Source: JBHENN01 sp046262015 (GTDB taxonomy: Bacteria; Actinomycetota; CADDZG01; WHSQ01). From it: a stretch of DNA of 38,756 nt. Made by a program: the position numbers and the translations under genes. The stretch spans positions 1 to 38,756 of the forward strand of contig JBHENN010000051.1 in NCBI GenBank assembly GCA_046262015.1, read 5' to 3'. Shown here piece after piece: positions 1 to 7,979 of the stretch (position 1 is the stretch's first letter; each line of letters begins with the position of its first letter). The notes beneath the pieces are model-generated. The model was not told the DNA's origin. It did no database searches and was given only the letters and a program-made list of their open reading frames with translations.

Positions 1-961
1 TGCATACGGCGCCCGATACCCCGTAGCGCTTACCCCCGATGAGCACGTCGCCGCGCCCGGAGAGACGGCGGTCGTAACCATCGGCGTAGCCGGCGGGAAC
101 GGTGACCACCCTCCCCGGGTGGTCGAGCTCGTACTCCAGCCCGTAGGACAGGGCGGCACCCTCCGGCAGGGCCTTGACCATGCTCACCCGCGCCCTCAGG
201 GCCATGGCAGGTCGCAGGCCTGCGACCGATCCCAAGCCGGGCCCCGGCCGCAGCCCGTACGCCGCGATTCCGCAGCGGACGCTGTCGAAATGGCTCTCCG
301 GGAGGGACAGTGTGGCGGCGGAATTCGCCATGTGCTTGTATCGGAGATCGATGCCCCACCGCTCGATCCTGCCAACCAGATCGGAGAAGAGGTCGAGCTG
401 CTTGCGGGTGAAGGGATGGTCGGGGACGTCGGCGACGGCGAGATGGCTCCATGCCCCCTCGACCCGCAGGCCCTCGAGCGCGCGGATCGTCCTCAGCGCG
501 TCGGGCACATCGTCTGCCGGCAGGCCGACCCGATGCATGCCGGTATCCAGCTTCAGATGCACCGCCACGCGCCTTCCCGCCGCGATCGCGGCGTCGGAGA
601 GGGCGGACGCGAACGACTCGGTGAAGACCGTGGGGGTGAGGTCGTGCTGCAGCAGGGCCGGGACCGCCGCCACGGGTGGCTCGGACAGGACGTGGATCGG
701 CGCGGCGATACCGCCCTCGCGCAGATGGGCTCCCTCGGCCACCCGGGCCACCCCGAGCCGGGTCGCCCCCGCCTGCAGCATGGCCGCCGCGCACGCCGGG
801 TTGCCGTGCCCGTACGCATAGCCCTTCACGACCCCCATCAGCTCGGCGCCGGGTGCGAGGCCGCGCAGCGTGCCCACGTTGCTCCGGATCGCGGCCAGGT
901 CGATCTCGGCCCACACCGTGTGGCCCCGGCGGGCGATCTCGTCGTGCGTGAAACCGGTCAT
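1..961 (-). CDS. alr: Alanine racemase (C-terminus cut by window edge)
   Basis: PLP-dependent enzyme that interconverts L- and D-alanine for peptidoglycan. Translating the minus strand from ATG at 961 gives 320 open codons with no stop before the window edge; the last 50 or so residues are missing. The PLP-lysine motif VVKGYAYGHG places the Schiff-base lysine at K46. The second catalytic tyrosine is expected in ALSYGLEYE (Y273), followed by the family motif GYADGYDRRL. KLDTGMHRVG and KHMANSAA are further family hallmarks. The start ATG overlaps the nnr stop by 4 nt (ATGA), so translation is probably coupled and alr lies last in the glmM-glmS-nnr-alr run seen here. Family assignment is secure; only the end is unseen. 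Confidence 0.96.
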   Translation of the reverse strand, partial: MTGFTHDEIARRGHTVWAEIDLAAIRSNVGTLRGLAPGAELMGVVKGYAYGHGNPACAAAMLQAGATRLGVARVAEGAHLREGGIAAPIHVLSEPPVAAVPALLQHDLTPTVFTESFASALSDAAIAAGRRVAVHLKLDTGMHRVGLPADDVPDALRTIRALEGLRVEGAWSHLAVADVPDHPFTRKQLDLFSDLVGRIERWGIDLRYKHMANSAATLSLPESHFDSVRCGIAAYGLRPGPGLGSVAGLRPAMALRARVSMVKALPEGAALSYGLEYELDHPGRVVTVPAGYADGYDRRLSGRGDVLIGGKRYGVSGAVC

Positions 962-2484
962 GGGCGAGAGGTTATCCGGGCGGCCGCTTCGGGCAGGGCC
1001 TCGGCCACGTCCCACGCGACCACGCCGGGCCCGCCGGCCCGCTCCCGCGCGACGAGGCCCGCCCGCCCGTGCAGGTAGGCGCCCCCGTAAGCCGCCTCGA
1101 GCGGCCCGACGCCACGCGCCAGGAGGGCGGCGGCGACCCCCGAGAGGACGTCTCCGGTCCCCGCGGTGGCGAGCTCGGGGCCTCCCTCGAACACGATCAG
1201 GGTTCGATCCCCGTCTCCGACGAGGGTGGCGAAACCCTTCAGCAGGACGACGCCCCCGAGCGTGTCGACCGCGGCTCGCAGCGCGCCGAGACGATCCCCC
1301 TGCACCGCCACGGCGTCGGTCCCGAGGAGGCGTCCCAGCTCCGCCGGGTGCGGCGTCGCCACGAGAGGCGAGGACCGCGTCGCCCCGGGGGAGCTCGGTC
1401 CGGCGCGATCGAGGCGGCCAAGCGCATTGAGGCCGTCGGCGTCGAGGACGACCGGACGATCGACGCCCACCAGGACGTCCGCCACCAGCTCGGCCTGGGG
1501 CGCCCCGCGGCCCAGGCCCGGACCCAGGACGAGCGCGTCCGACCGCTCGATCTCGGCTCCGAACCGCTCCAGCGCGGCCCCGTCGAGGCTCTCTCCGTCG
1601 GTGACGACCCGGGTCACGACCTCCGGGACGACGCGTGCGAGCGCCTCGGCTACCGTGCGCGTGCATCCCGCGGTCACGTAGCCGGCCCCGGCCCGCAGAG
1701 CGGCGCGCGCCGCCAGCGCGACCGCTCCGCTCATGCCGCTCGCGCCCCCGAGGATCGCGACCGACCCGGAGCTGCGCTTGTGCGCGTCGAGGGCACGATC
1801 GCCCAGCAAGGCCCGCACGTCGTCCTCCTCGACCACGGCCACCGAGCTGCGCGCGCCGGTGACGTCGATGCCGATGTCGGCGACCTCGACCGCGCCCGCT
1901 CGCAGCGCGCCGGGAGGGATCGCGGTGGCGGTCTTCTCGGCTCCGATCGCGACCGTGACGTCCGCGTCGACCGCCGGCCCCGTGACCGCCCCGCCGTCCT
2001 CGACCCCAGAGGGGACGTCGGCCGCGACGACAAGGGCCCGGGCCCGGTTGATCGCATCGATCGCCGCGGCTGCCGCGGGGCGCGCCGGTCCTGCGAAACC
2101 GGTCCCGAACAGCGCGTCAACGATCACGTCGGCCTCGTCGAGCGTGTCCGGCCGGAACGACTCGACCCGTCCCCCGCGACGTTCGAACCGGGCCCGGTGC
2201 TCGGCCGCCGGGCCGGATACGGCCGCCCGGTCCCCGACGAGGACACAGCGGACGCCCATCCCCTCGGCACGCAGAACGCGCGCCGCGGCGAACCCATCGC
2301 CGCCGTTGCTCCCCGTGCCGCACACCACCACGACACGCCGCCCGTAGCGGCCCCCCGCGGCGCGTACCGCGGCGCGTGCGACCGCGGCGCCGGCTCGTTC
2401 CATCAGGACGGTCGCCGGCGTGCCTGACGCGATCGCCTCTCCGTCGGCGCGCCCCATCGCGGCGGCGTCCAGGACCGGCCTCAC
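958..2484 (-). CDS. nnr: Bifunctional NAD(P)H-hydrate epimerase / ADP-dependent dehydratase
   Basis: Repairs damaged NADHX and NADPHX. The 508-residue product has two fused domains. The N-terminal YjeF epimerase (about residues 1-210) shows the Rossmann motif GTGSNGGDGFAAARVL near residue 56 and ALFGTGF. The C-terminal ribokinase-like dehydratase (about 230-505) shows ATPHPAELGRLL and the nucleotide-binding motif GTGDVLSGVAAAL. The start is GTG at 2484, giving MRPVLDAAAMGRAD, typical of the family. It lies 22 nt downstream of glmS and its TGA overlaps the alr ATG. In actinobacteria this gene commonly sits between glmS (often with acpS) and alr; no acpS is present here. Assignment is firm. Confidence 0.95.
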   Translation of the reverse strand: MRPVLDAAAMGRADGEAIASGTPATVLMERAGAAVARAAVRAAGGRYGRRVVVVCGTGSNGGDGFAAARVLRAEGMGVRCVLVGDRAAVSGPAAEHRARFERRGGRVESFRPDTLDEADVIVDALFGTGFAGPARPAAAAAIDAINRARALVVAADVPSGVEDGGAVTGPAVDADVTVAIGAEKTATAIPPGALRAGAVEVADIGIDVTGARSSVAVVEEDDVRALLGDRALDAHKRSSGSVAILGGASGMSGAVALAARAALRAGAGYVTAGCTRTVAEALARVVPEVVTRVVTDGESLDGAALERFGAEIERSDALVLGPGLGRGAPQAELVADVLVGVDRPVVLDADGLNALGRLDRAGPSSPGATRSSPLVATPHPAELGRLLGTDAVAVQGDRLGALRAAVDTLGGVVLLKGFATLVGDGDRTLIVFEGGPELATAGTGDVLSGVAAALLARGVGPLEAAYGGAYLHGRAGLVARERAGGPGVVAWDVAEALPEAAARITSRP

Positions 2485-2506
2485 CGGCGCGTCGCCCGAG
2501 CCGCGG

Positions 2507-4342
2507 TCACTCCACCGTCACGCTCTTGGCCAGGTTGCGGGGCTTGTCCGGGGACACGCCTCGTTCCTTGGCGACGTAGTAAGCGAAGAGCTGGAGCGGG
2601 ACCACGTCGAGCACGGGGGTCAACAACGGCTTGGTGCGCGGTACCTCGAAGAGCTCGTCGGCCAGCGGCCGGGAGCGACTGTCGCCCTCGGCGGCGATGA
2701 GGATCGTGTCCGCGCCCCGGGCACGCACCTCCTCGACGTTGCCAAGCATCTTGTCGTAGAGAGCGTGTCCCGTCATCACCGCGACCACGGGGACGCCCTC
2801 CTCGATCAACGCGATGGCCCCGTGCTTGAGCTCTCCCGCCAGATAGCCCTCGGCGTGGATGTGCGAGATCTCCTTCAGCTTGAGCGCGCCTTCGAGCGCC
2901 ACCGCGGTGCCCACGCCCCGGCCGATGAACAAGAAGTCGCGGGCGTCGGCGAAGCGCGCGGCCGCTTTCTCGACGTCACCGGCGAGATTCAGCACGCGCT
3001 CGATCTGCTCCGGCAAGGCCCGCATCGCGTCGAGCGTCTCCCGCACCTTGTCGGGCGACATCGCCCCGCGTTCCTGAGCGAGGTACAGAGCCAGGAGGTT
3101 CATCGCCACCAGTTGCGCGAGGAAGGTCTTGGTCGCGGCCACCCCGATCTCGGGACCGGCATGGGTGAACATCACCGCGTCGACACCTCGGCTCAGCGAC
3201 GAGCCCACGACATTGGTGACCGCGACCACCGACGCTCCCATATCCTTGGCGAACCGCACGGCCGCGATCGTGTCCGCCGTCTCGCCGGACTGCGCGATGC
3301 CGATCACCAGAGAACGGTCGTCGAGGACGGGGTCGCGGTAGCGGAATTCGGATGCGACATCGAGCTCGACCGGGATCCTCGTCCAGTGCTCGATCGCATG
3401 CTTCGCTGCGATACCCGCGTGATAGGACGTGCCACAGGCAACCACCACCACCTTGGTGATCCGCTCGAGCGTGGCCCGGTCCCACGTCACCTCGTCCAAC
3501 CGGATGCGGCCGTCCTCGCTGATGCGCCCCCGCATGGTGTCGCGGACCGCCGCGGGTTGCTCGAAGATCTCCTTGAGCATGAAGTCGTCGTAGCCGCCCT
3601 TCTCTGCGGCCGAGAGGTCCCAATCGATGTGTACGCGTTCGATAGCGGCCGGCTCTCCGTCGAACCCGAAGATGCGCACCGATGCCGGCTTGACCTCGGC
3701 TACCTGGTGGTTGTCGAGCGGGATCACGTCGCGCGTGTACGGGAGCAGGGCGGGTATATCGGAGGCGACGAGACCCGCTTCGGAGGTCGTGCCGAGGATG
3801 ATCGGCGGTTCCTGGCGTGCCACGACGATGGTGTCGGGCTCGTCGAGCGAGACGCAGACCAGCGCGAACGCCCCTTCGAGCACGCCAACGGCCTCGAGCA
3901 CGGCGTCGAGCAGCGAGCACGAGCGATCGAGGGCGATCGACTCGATCAGGTGCGCCGCCACCTCCGAGTCGGTGGACGACGAGAAGGTGTGCCCTTCGCC
4001 TTGCAGCTTCTCTCGCAGGACGTCGTGATTCTCGATGATGCCGTTGTGCACGAGAGCGATCCTCTTGTGACAGTCCCGATGGGGATGAGCATTGGCGTCG
4101 GTCGGCGCGCCGTGCGTCGCCCAGCGCGTGTGGCCGATGCCGAGACGGCTCGGCAACGCCCGGTCTCCGAGCTCGGCCTCGAGGGCGTCCAGCCGTCCTG
4201 CCTTGCGAACGACCTCCATGCGCCCGTCCGACACGAGCGCCACACCGGCCGAGTCGTATCCGCGGTATTCGAGTTGCCGCATCCCCGCCAGCAGTATGGG
4301 CAGAGCGTCTCGGCCGCCGACGTAGCCGACGATGCCGCACAT
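2507..4342 (-). CDS. glmS: Glutamine--fructose-6-phosphate aminotransferase
   Basis: Makes glucosamine-6-phosphate from fructose-6-phosphate and glutamine, the first committed step to UDP-GlcNAc and peptidoglycan. An in-frame upstream start exists at 4384, but the nucleophilic cysteine must follow the initiator Met, so the start is ATG 4342 (MCGIVGYVG). That ATG is preceded by a strong Shine-Dalgarno, GGAGAGGAGG. The 611 residues hold an N-terminal glutamine amidotransferase (CGIVGYVG, LEYRGYDSAG, GHTRWATHG, VHNGIIEN) and two SIS domains (CGTSYHA, SQSGETADT). The C-terminus is the hallmark KSVTVE. A glmS ribozyme lies in its 5' leader, which strongly suggests feedback by its own product. Confidence 0.98.
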   Translation of the reverse strand: MCGIVGYVGGRDALPILLAGMRQLEYRGYDSAGVALVSDGRMEVVRKAGRLDALEAELGDRALPSRLGIGHTRWATHGAPTDANAHPHRDCHKRIALVHNGIIENHDVLREKLQGEGHTFSSSTDSEVAAHLIESIALDRSCSLLDAVLEAVGVLEGAFALVCVSLDEPDTIVVARQEPPIILGTTSEAGLVASDIPALLPYTRDVIPLDNHQVAEVKPASVRIFGFDGEPAAIERVHIDWDLSAAEKGGYDDFMLKEIFEQPAAVRDTMRGRISEDGRIRLDEVTWDRATLERITKVVVVACGTSYHAGIAAKHAIEHWTRIPVELDVASEFRYRDPVLDDRSLVIGIAQSGETADTIAAVRFAKDMGASVVAVTNVVGSSLSRGVDAVMFTHAGPEIGVAATKTFLAQLVAMNLLALYLAQERGAMSPDKVRETLDAMRALPEQIERVLNLAGDVEKAAARFADARDFLFIGRGVGTAVALEGALKLKEISHIHAEGYLAGELKHGAIALIEEGVPVVAVMTGHALYDKMLGNVEEVRARGADTILIAAEGDSRSRPLADELFEVPRTKPLLTPVLDVVPLQLFAYYVAKERGVSPDKPRNLAKSVTVE

Positions 4343-4362
4343 GCGGTCCTCCTCTCCTATGG

Positions 4363-4384
4363 GTGCGCGCGACGTCGCGTGCAC
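4363..4384 (-). other. Imperfect hairpin just upstream of the glmS ribosome-binding site
   Basis: On the minus strand, 22 nt fold into a stem of nine Watson-Crick pairs plus the closing A-U, with one A-C mismatch, running GUGC.CGCG / CGCG.GCAC. It lies about 20 nt before the glmS start and just upstream of the Shine-Dalgarno. It is downstream of the ribozyme core and has no U-tract, so it is not an intrinsic terminator. It could modulate access to the ribosome-binding site or affect decay of the cleaved mRNA; that is inference. Confidence 0.4.
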
Positions 4385-4404
4385 ATGAGCGAGAGGGCCA
4401 CCTC

Positions 4405-4562
4405 GATGCCTGTTTGTGTCCCGGGATCACTCCCGGGGTTTGTCGGCACCGTCACGACCGTGGCCGGCCGAGGGTCACCCGCCGAATGAGCCCGCCGCGA
4501 TGGCCGGGCCTCCGAGATCCCCTACCTCGTCGACTCGCCCCTCCACGGCGAGCCCTGGCGCT
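4405..4562 (-). ncRNA. glmS: glmS self-cleaving ribozyme (glucosamine-6-phosphate dependent)
   Basis: A cis-acting catalytic RNA in the leader of glmS. Seen on the minus strand in the expected order: the cleavage context A|GCGCC (A 4562, G 4561); a P2 hairpin GCUCGCC/GGCGAGU (4533-4553); the core GUCGACGAGG (4525-4534); a variable GC-rich hairpin (GAG.GCCCG/CGGGCUC); the core UUCGGCGGGUGACCCU (4471-4486); a P3-like stem; AAACC followed by the P4 hairpin CCCGGGA-GUGA-UCCCGGG (4420-4437); and ACACAAACAGG. These match the family architecture recalled from the Bacillus and Thermoanaerobacter ribozymes. The catalytic guanine (G40 in Thermoanaerobacter numbering) maps to 4531. In the family, glucosamine-6-phosphate acts as coenzyme and cleavage destabilises the mRNA. 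The 3' limit is approximate. Confidence 0.9.
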
Positions 4563-4581
4563 AGATCCGGGTCCTGCTCCT

Positions 4582-4605
4582 CTCGCCGGCAAGCATAGCG
4601 GCGAG
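4582..4605 (-). promoter_or_regulatory. Possible -10 element inside an inverted repeat, upstream of the glmS ribozyme
   Basis: A perfect 7-bp inverted repeat (CTCGCCG / CGGCGAG at 4582-4588 and 4599-4605) flanks a 10-nt spacer. The spacer contains TATGCT on the minus strand (4592-4597), which resembles a -10 box. Initiation about 7 nt downstream would put the RNA start roughly 23 nt before the ribozyme cleavage site. No good -35 is visible. The repeat could instead be an RNA hairpin at the end of glmM or an operator. Weak evidence. Confidence 0.35.
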
Positions 4606-4627
4606 GCGGCCTCCGTTCGGGTGGGCG

Positions 4628-5959
4628 TCAGCCCCCCGCGTGCTCGCTCACCGCGTCGGCCAGCCGCTGAGCCGTGACGCGCGCAACCTCCTCGTCCTGC
4701 GCCTCCACCATCACTCGCACCAGAGGCTCGGTGCCCGACGGGCGGAGCAAAACGCGGCCGGACCCGCCGAGGCCGTCCTCGGCGGCGCGCACCTCCTCCC
4801 ACAAGCCGTCCATATCGTCGATCGCGGACGGCGTCGGTACCGGCACGTTGATGAGCACCTGCGGATAGGGCTCGAATAGATGCGCTTGGTCCGACAAGCG
4901 AGCCCCGGTAACCGTCACGCGTTCGGCGAGCTGGAAGCCGGTGAGCACGCCGTCCCCGGTGCGCGAGTGTCGCGCGAAGATGACGTGGCCGGAGGGCTCT
5001 CCTCCGAGCACCGCGCCCCGCGCCGTCATCTCTTCGGCTACGAAGCGATCGCCGACCTGCGCCGTGACCACTTCGATCCCCCGGGCTTCGAGGGCGCGCC
5101 TCAGCCCCATGTTGCTCATCACGGTGACGACGACTACGTCGTTCTCGAGCGTCCCGGCCTCGTGCAGCTGCAGCGCGGCCAGCCCCATGATCCGGTCACC
5201 GTCGACCTCCTCGCCTCGCTCGTCCACCGCGAGCACCCGGTCGGCGTCGCCGTCGAACGCGAGCCCGAGGTCGGCGCCTTCGCTCACCACCATCCGCGCC
5301 AGCGCCGTGAGCGAGGTCGATCCGCAATCGACGTTTATCCGGGTTCCGTCCGGTTCCGCGTGGAGCGCGATCACCTCGGCTCCCGCTTCCTTGAAGGCGC
5401 GTGGTGCGACCTCGAATGCCGCTCCGAACGCGCAATCGAGCACCACCCGGAGGCCCGTGAGGGGATGCCCTATCGAACCGAGGAGATGGTCGATGTAGCG
5501 CTCCGTCGCGTCACCGATCACATGGGGCGCAGCGATGCCGATCCCGGTCGGGAGGTCCGTGGCAGGGTCCTCGGCCCGCCGCTCGATCTCCTCCTCCACG
5601 GCGTCGGTGAGCTTGCCTCCCTCGTCCGAGAAGAACTTGATCCCGTTGTCGGCGATCGGGTTATGCGACGCCGAGATCACAACGCCGCCGCGTGCCCGCT
5701 CGCTCACCGCCAAGAAAGCCACCGCCGGAGTCGGAACGATCCCCACGAGGGCCGGCTGCACGCCAACGGAACAGAGCCCGGCCACGAGAGCGCCTTCGAG
5801 CATCGGACCCGAGATGCGCGTATCCCGGCCCACGACCATCACGCCCCCCTCGGGGGCCAGGACCCGTCCTGCGGCGCGCCCGAGCACGAGTGCCAGTTCC
5901 GGGGTCAGGTCACGGTTGGCGACCCCGCGCACGCCGTCGGTTCCGAACAATCGGGGCAT
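4628..5959 (-). CDS. glmM: Phosphoglucosamine mutase
   Basis: Converts glucosamine-6-phosphate to glucosamine-1-phosphate, the step after GlmS. A longer in-frame start at 6127 is rejected because the conserved N-terminus MPRLFGTDGVRG begins at ATG 5959. This gives 443 residues, normal for the family. The phosphoserine loop is VISASHNP with the active serine at S98, and the metal-binding loop is FDGDADRVLAVDE. The C-terminal sugar-phosphate motif is RPSGTEPLVRVMVEA. No strong Shine-Dalgarno precedes the ATG. A GATGAT sequence 6 nt upstream could be a -10 for a leaderless transcript, but no -35 supports it. It is divergent from hemE across about 90 nt. Confidence 0.97.
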   Translation of the reverse strand: MPRLFGTDGVRGVANRDLTPELALVLGRAAGRVLAPEGGVMVVGRDTRISGPMLEGALVAGLCSVGVQPALVGIVPTPAVAFLAVSERARGGVVISASHNPIADNGIKFFSDEGGKLTDAVEEEIERRAEDPATDLPTGIGIAAPHVIGDATERYIDHLLGSIGHPLTGLRVVLDCAFGAAFEVAPRAFKEAGAEVIALHAEPDGTRINVDCGSTSLTALARMVVSEGADLGLAFDGDADRVLAVDERGEEVDGDRIMGLAALQLHEAGTLENDVVVVTVMSNMGLRRALEARGIEVVTAQVGDRFVAEEMTARGAVLGGEPSGHVIFARHSRTGDGVLTGFQLAERVTVTGARLSDQAHLFEPYPQVLINVPVPTPSAIDDMDGLWEEVRAAEDGLGGSGRVLLRPSGTEPLVRVMVEAQDEEVARVTAQRLADAVSEHAGG

Positions 5960-6015
5960 CGCGCCATCATCCCAGACGTCTCGGCGCGCGCTCCGTGCCA
6001 CGTCGGACGCTCGCT

Positions 6016-6021
6016 TAGGAT
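6016..6021 (+). promoter_or_regulatory. Possible -10 element of the heme operon
   Basis: TAGGAT fits the TANNNT actinobacterial -10 pattern and lies 28 nt before the hemE GTG, which would give a short leader holding the Shine-Dalgarno AGGAAAGGAG. No recognisable TTGACN -35 is found at the usual distance, so the call is tentative. Confidence 0.35.
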
Positions 6022-6049
6022 TCTGCGGCCCCCAGGAAAGGAGCCACGA

Positions 6050-7078
6050 GTGGGAGCAGACTCCCGGTTCCTGCGGGCCTGCCGCGGCGAGCCTACGGAC
6101 GTCACGCCGGTCTGGTTCATGCGTCAAGCTGGAAGGTGCTTACCCGAGTACCGCGCCGTGCGCGAGCGCTACTCCCTGCTGGAGATCTGTGCACGCCCGG
6201 AGGTGGCCGCCGAGGTCACGATGCAGCCGGTGAGACGGCTCGGCGTCGATGCCGCCATCCTTTTCAGCGACATCGTCGTCCCGCTGGAACCGATGGGCGT
6301 CCGGCTCGAGATCCGCCCGGGTGTCGGACCGGTGATCGCCGAGCCGATCCGGACCGTCGACGACGTCGACCGGATAGGGCCCCTGGATCCACAGGCCGGC
6401 GTCGGACACGTCCTCGACACGATCGCCCAGCTGGTCGACGAGCTCGACGTGCCGCTTATCGGCTTCGCCGGCGCGCCATTCACCCTGGCGAGCTATCTGA
6501 TCGAGGGAGGTCCTTCGCGCGCCCATCTCAAGACGAAGTCGCTGATGTACAGCGAGCCTGCGACGTGGCACAAGCTGATGGACCGTCTCGCCGAAGCAGT
6601 GCTCGGCTATCTGCGCGCGCAGGTCGACGCTGGAGCTCAGGCCGTCCAGCTCTTCGACAGCTGGGTCGGGTGTCTCTCTCCGTACGACTACGCGACCTAC
6701 GCCGCGCCGGCCGTCCAACGGATCCTGACCGGGCTCGCCGACCTCGGCGCGCCGCGCATCCACTTCGGGGTCGGGACGGGCGAGCTGCTCTCGCTGATGG
6801 CCGACGCCGGCGCCGACGTGATGGGAGTGGACTGGCGCGTCCCTCTCGACGCAGCGCGCCGCCGGCTCGGCCCCGCTCGGGCGGTGCAGGGCAACCTCGA
6901 CCCTGCTCTGTGTCTCGCGCCGTGGGACGTCCTCGAGGAGCGTGCGCGCGAGGTGCTCGCACGCGGCGGTGGGCGGGGGCACATCTTCAATCTCGGCCAC
7001 GGGGTCCTGCCGCGCACCGATCCCGACCGGCTCGCCCGGCTCGTCGAGCTCGTTCACGCGTGGGAGCCGGATGCCTGA
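6050..7078 (+). CDS. hemE: Uroporphyrinogen III decarboxylase
   Basis: Decarboxylates uroporphyrinogen III to coproporphyrinogen III. The reading frame stays open far upstream, antisense to glmM. The start is set at GTG 6050 because it follows AGGAAAGGAG by 6 nt and the family N-terminus begins just after it. Product 342 residues. The substrate-binding motif PVWFMRQAGRCLPEYR covers residues 20-35, and the catalytic aspartate is expected in ILFSDIVVPLEPMG. The motifs GFAGAPFTLASYLIEGG and HIFNLGHGVLPRTDPD complete the fold. It overlaps hemH by 8 nt and leads a four-gene heme operon. Confidence 0.97.
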   Translation: MGADSRFLRACRGEPTDVTPVWFMRQAGRCLPEYRAVRERYSLLEICARPEVAAEVTMQPVRRLGVDAAILFSDIVVPLEPMGVRLEIRPGVGPVIAEPIRTVDDVDRIGPLDPQAGVGHVLDTIAQLVDELDVPLIGFAGAPFTLASYLIEGGPSRAHLKTKSLMYSEPATWHKLMDRLAEAVLGYLRAQVDAGAQAVQLFDSWVGCLSPYDYATYAAPAVQRILTGLADLGAPRIHFGVGTGELLSLMADAGADVMGVDWRVPLDAARRRLGPARAVQGNLDPALCLAPWDVLEERAREVLARGGGRGHIFNLGHGVLPRTDPDRLARLVELVHAWEPDA

Positions 7079-7979
7079 GCGCGGTGTGCTGGTCATGTCG
7101 TACGGCACCCCACGCTCGCTCGAGGAGGTCGCGAGTTATTACACCGACATCCGGCACGGCAGGCCCCCACCCCCGCATCTCCTCGACGAGCTGACGGCGC
7201 GCTACCGCGCCATCGGGGGCCGGTCGCCCCTGTACGAGATAACGCGCGCTCAGGCAGCGGGGATCGAAGCCCGGACCGGCGTGCGAACCTACGTCGGCCA
7301 GAAGCACGCACCCCCGTTCATCGACGACGCGGTGGCGTCACTCGCGGCCGAGGGTGTTGGCGTCTGCGCGGGCCTCGTGCTGGCCCCCCACTATTCCGCG
7401 CTAAGCGTCGGCGACTACCGCGCGCGCGTGAACCGGGCTGCGGCCCGGATCGGATGGGCGGGCCGCCTCGAGATGATCGAGAGCTGGCACCTCGAAGAGG
7501 GCTACCTCGCATTCCTGACCGGGGCCGTCGAGGGCGCACTGTTGGAGCTGGCCGAGCCGGCGCGCCGCGGGGCCGTGGTCCTGTTCACCGCGCACAGCCT
7601 GCCTGCCGGGATCCTCGAACGCGGCGACCCCTATCCCGAGCAGCTGCGGGAGACCGCGGCAGCCGTCGCCGCGCGCGCGCCCCTGGAGCGATGGGACGTC
7701 GCGTGGCAAAGCGCCGGCCGGACCGAGGCGCCATGGCTCGGCCCGGACGTGACGGAAGTCGTACAGGACCTCGCGCGGCGCGGCGTCGGCGCCGTCGTGA
7801 TCTGCCCGTGCGGGTTCGTCGCCGACCACCTCGAGGTCCTGTACGACATCGATATCGAGGCGCGCAGGGTCGCGGACGCGCTCGGGATCGCGTTGGTCCG
7901 GACGCGATCCCCTAACGACGACCCCGCGTTCCTCGACGCACTAGGGCGCGTGGTGGCGCGGGCGCTCGAGGTACCGTGA
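7071..7979 (+). CDS. hemH: Coproporphyrin III ferrochelatase (HemH/CpfC type)
   Basis: Inserts ferrous iron into the porphyrin. With cgoX and chdC alongside, the substrate is probably coproporphyrin III rather than protoporphyrin IX. The start is ATG 7071 inside the hemE end (8-nt overlap), giving MPERGVLVMSYGTPRS and 302 residues. Expected family residues are the histidine in FTAHSLPAGILERGDPY and the glutamate in CPCGFVADHLEVLYDID. Only three cysteines are present and the C-terminal Cys-rich part of [2Fe-2S]-containing ferrochelatases is absent, so a cluster is unlikely. Its TGA overlaps the next GTG (GTGA). Confidence 0.95.
   Translation: MPERGVLVMSYGTPRSLEEVASYYTDIRHGRPPPPHLLDELTARYRAIGGRSPLYEITRAQAAGIEARTGVRTYVGQKHAPPFIDDAVASLAAEGVGVCAGLVLAPHYSALSVGDYRARVNRAAARIGWAGRLEMIESWHLEEGYLAFLTGAVEGALLELAEPARRGAVVLFTAHSLPAGILERGDPYPEQLRETAAAVAARAPLERWDVAWQSAGRTEAPWLGPDVTEVVQDLARRGVGAVVICPCGFVADHLEVLYDIDIEARRVADALGIALVRTRSPNDDPAFLDALGRVVARALEVP

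Noticed and set aside
30..914. Minus-strand open frame of 294 codons at the left edge
   Set aside because: Arg/Pro/Gly-rich shadow of alr in another frame; the alr frame itself runs off the window end.
4420..4437. CCCGGGA/TCCCGGG hairpin as a terminator
   Set aside because: No T-tract on either strand, and its sequence and position match the P4 stem of the glmS ribozyme.
2420..4489. 689-codon plus-strand open frame opposite glmS
   Set aside because: Antisense shadow of a certain glmS; GC-rich codon structure keeps the opposite frame open, and the translation has no family signal.
4880..6049. In-frame upstream extension of hemE across glmM
   Set aside because: Antisense to glmM; HemE homologues begin at about 6050, where a strong Shine-Dalgarno and GTG are found.
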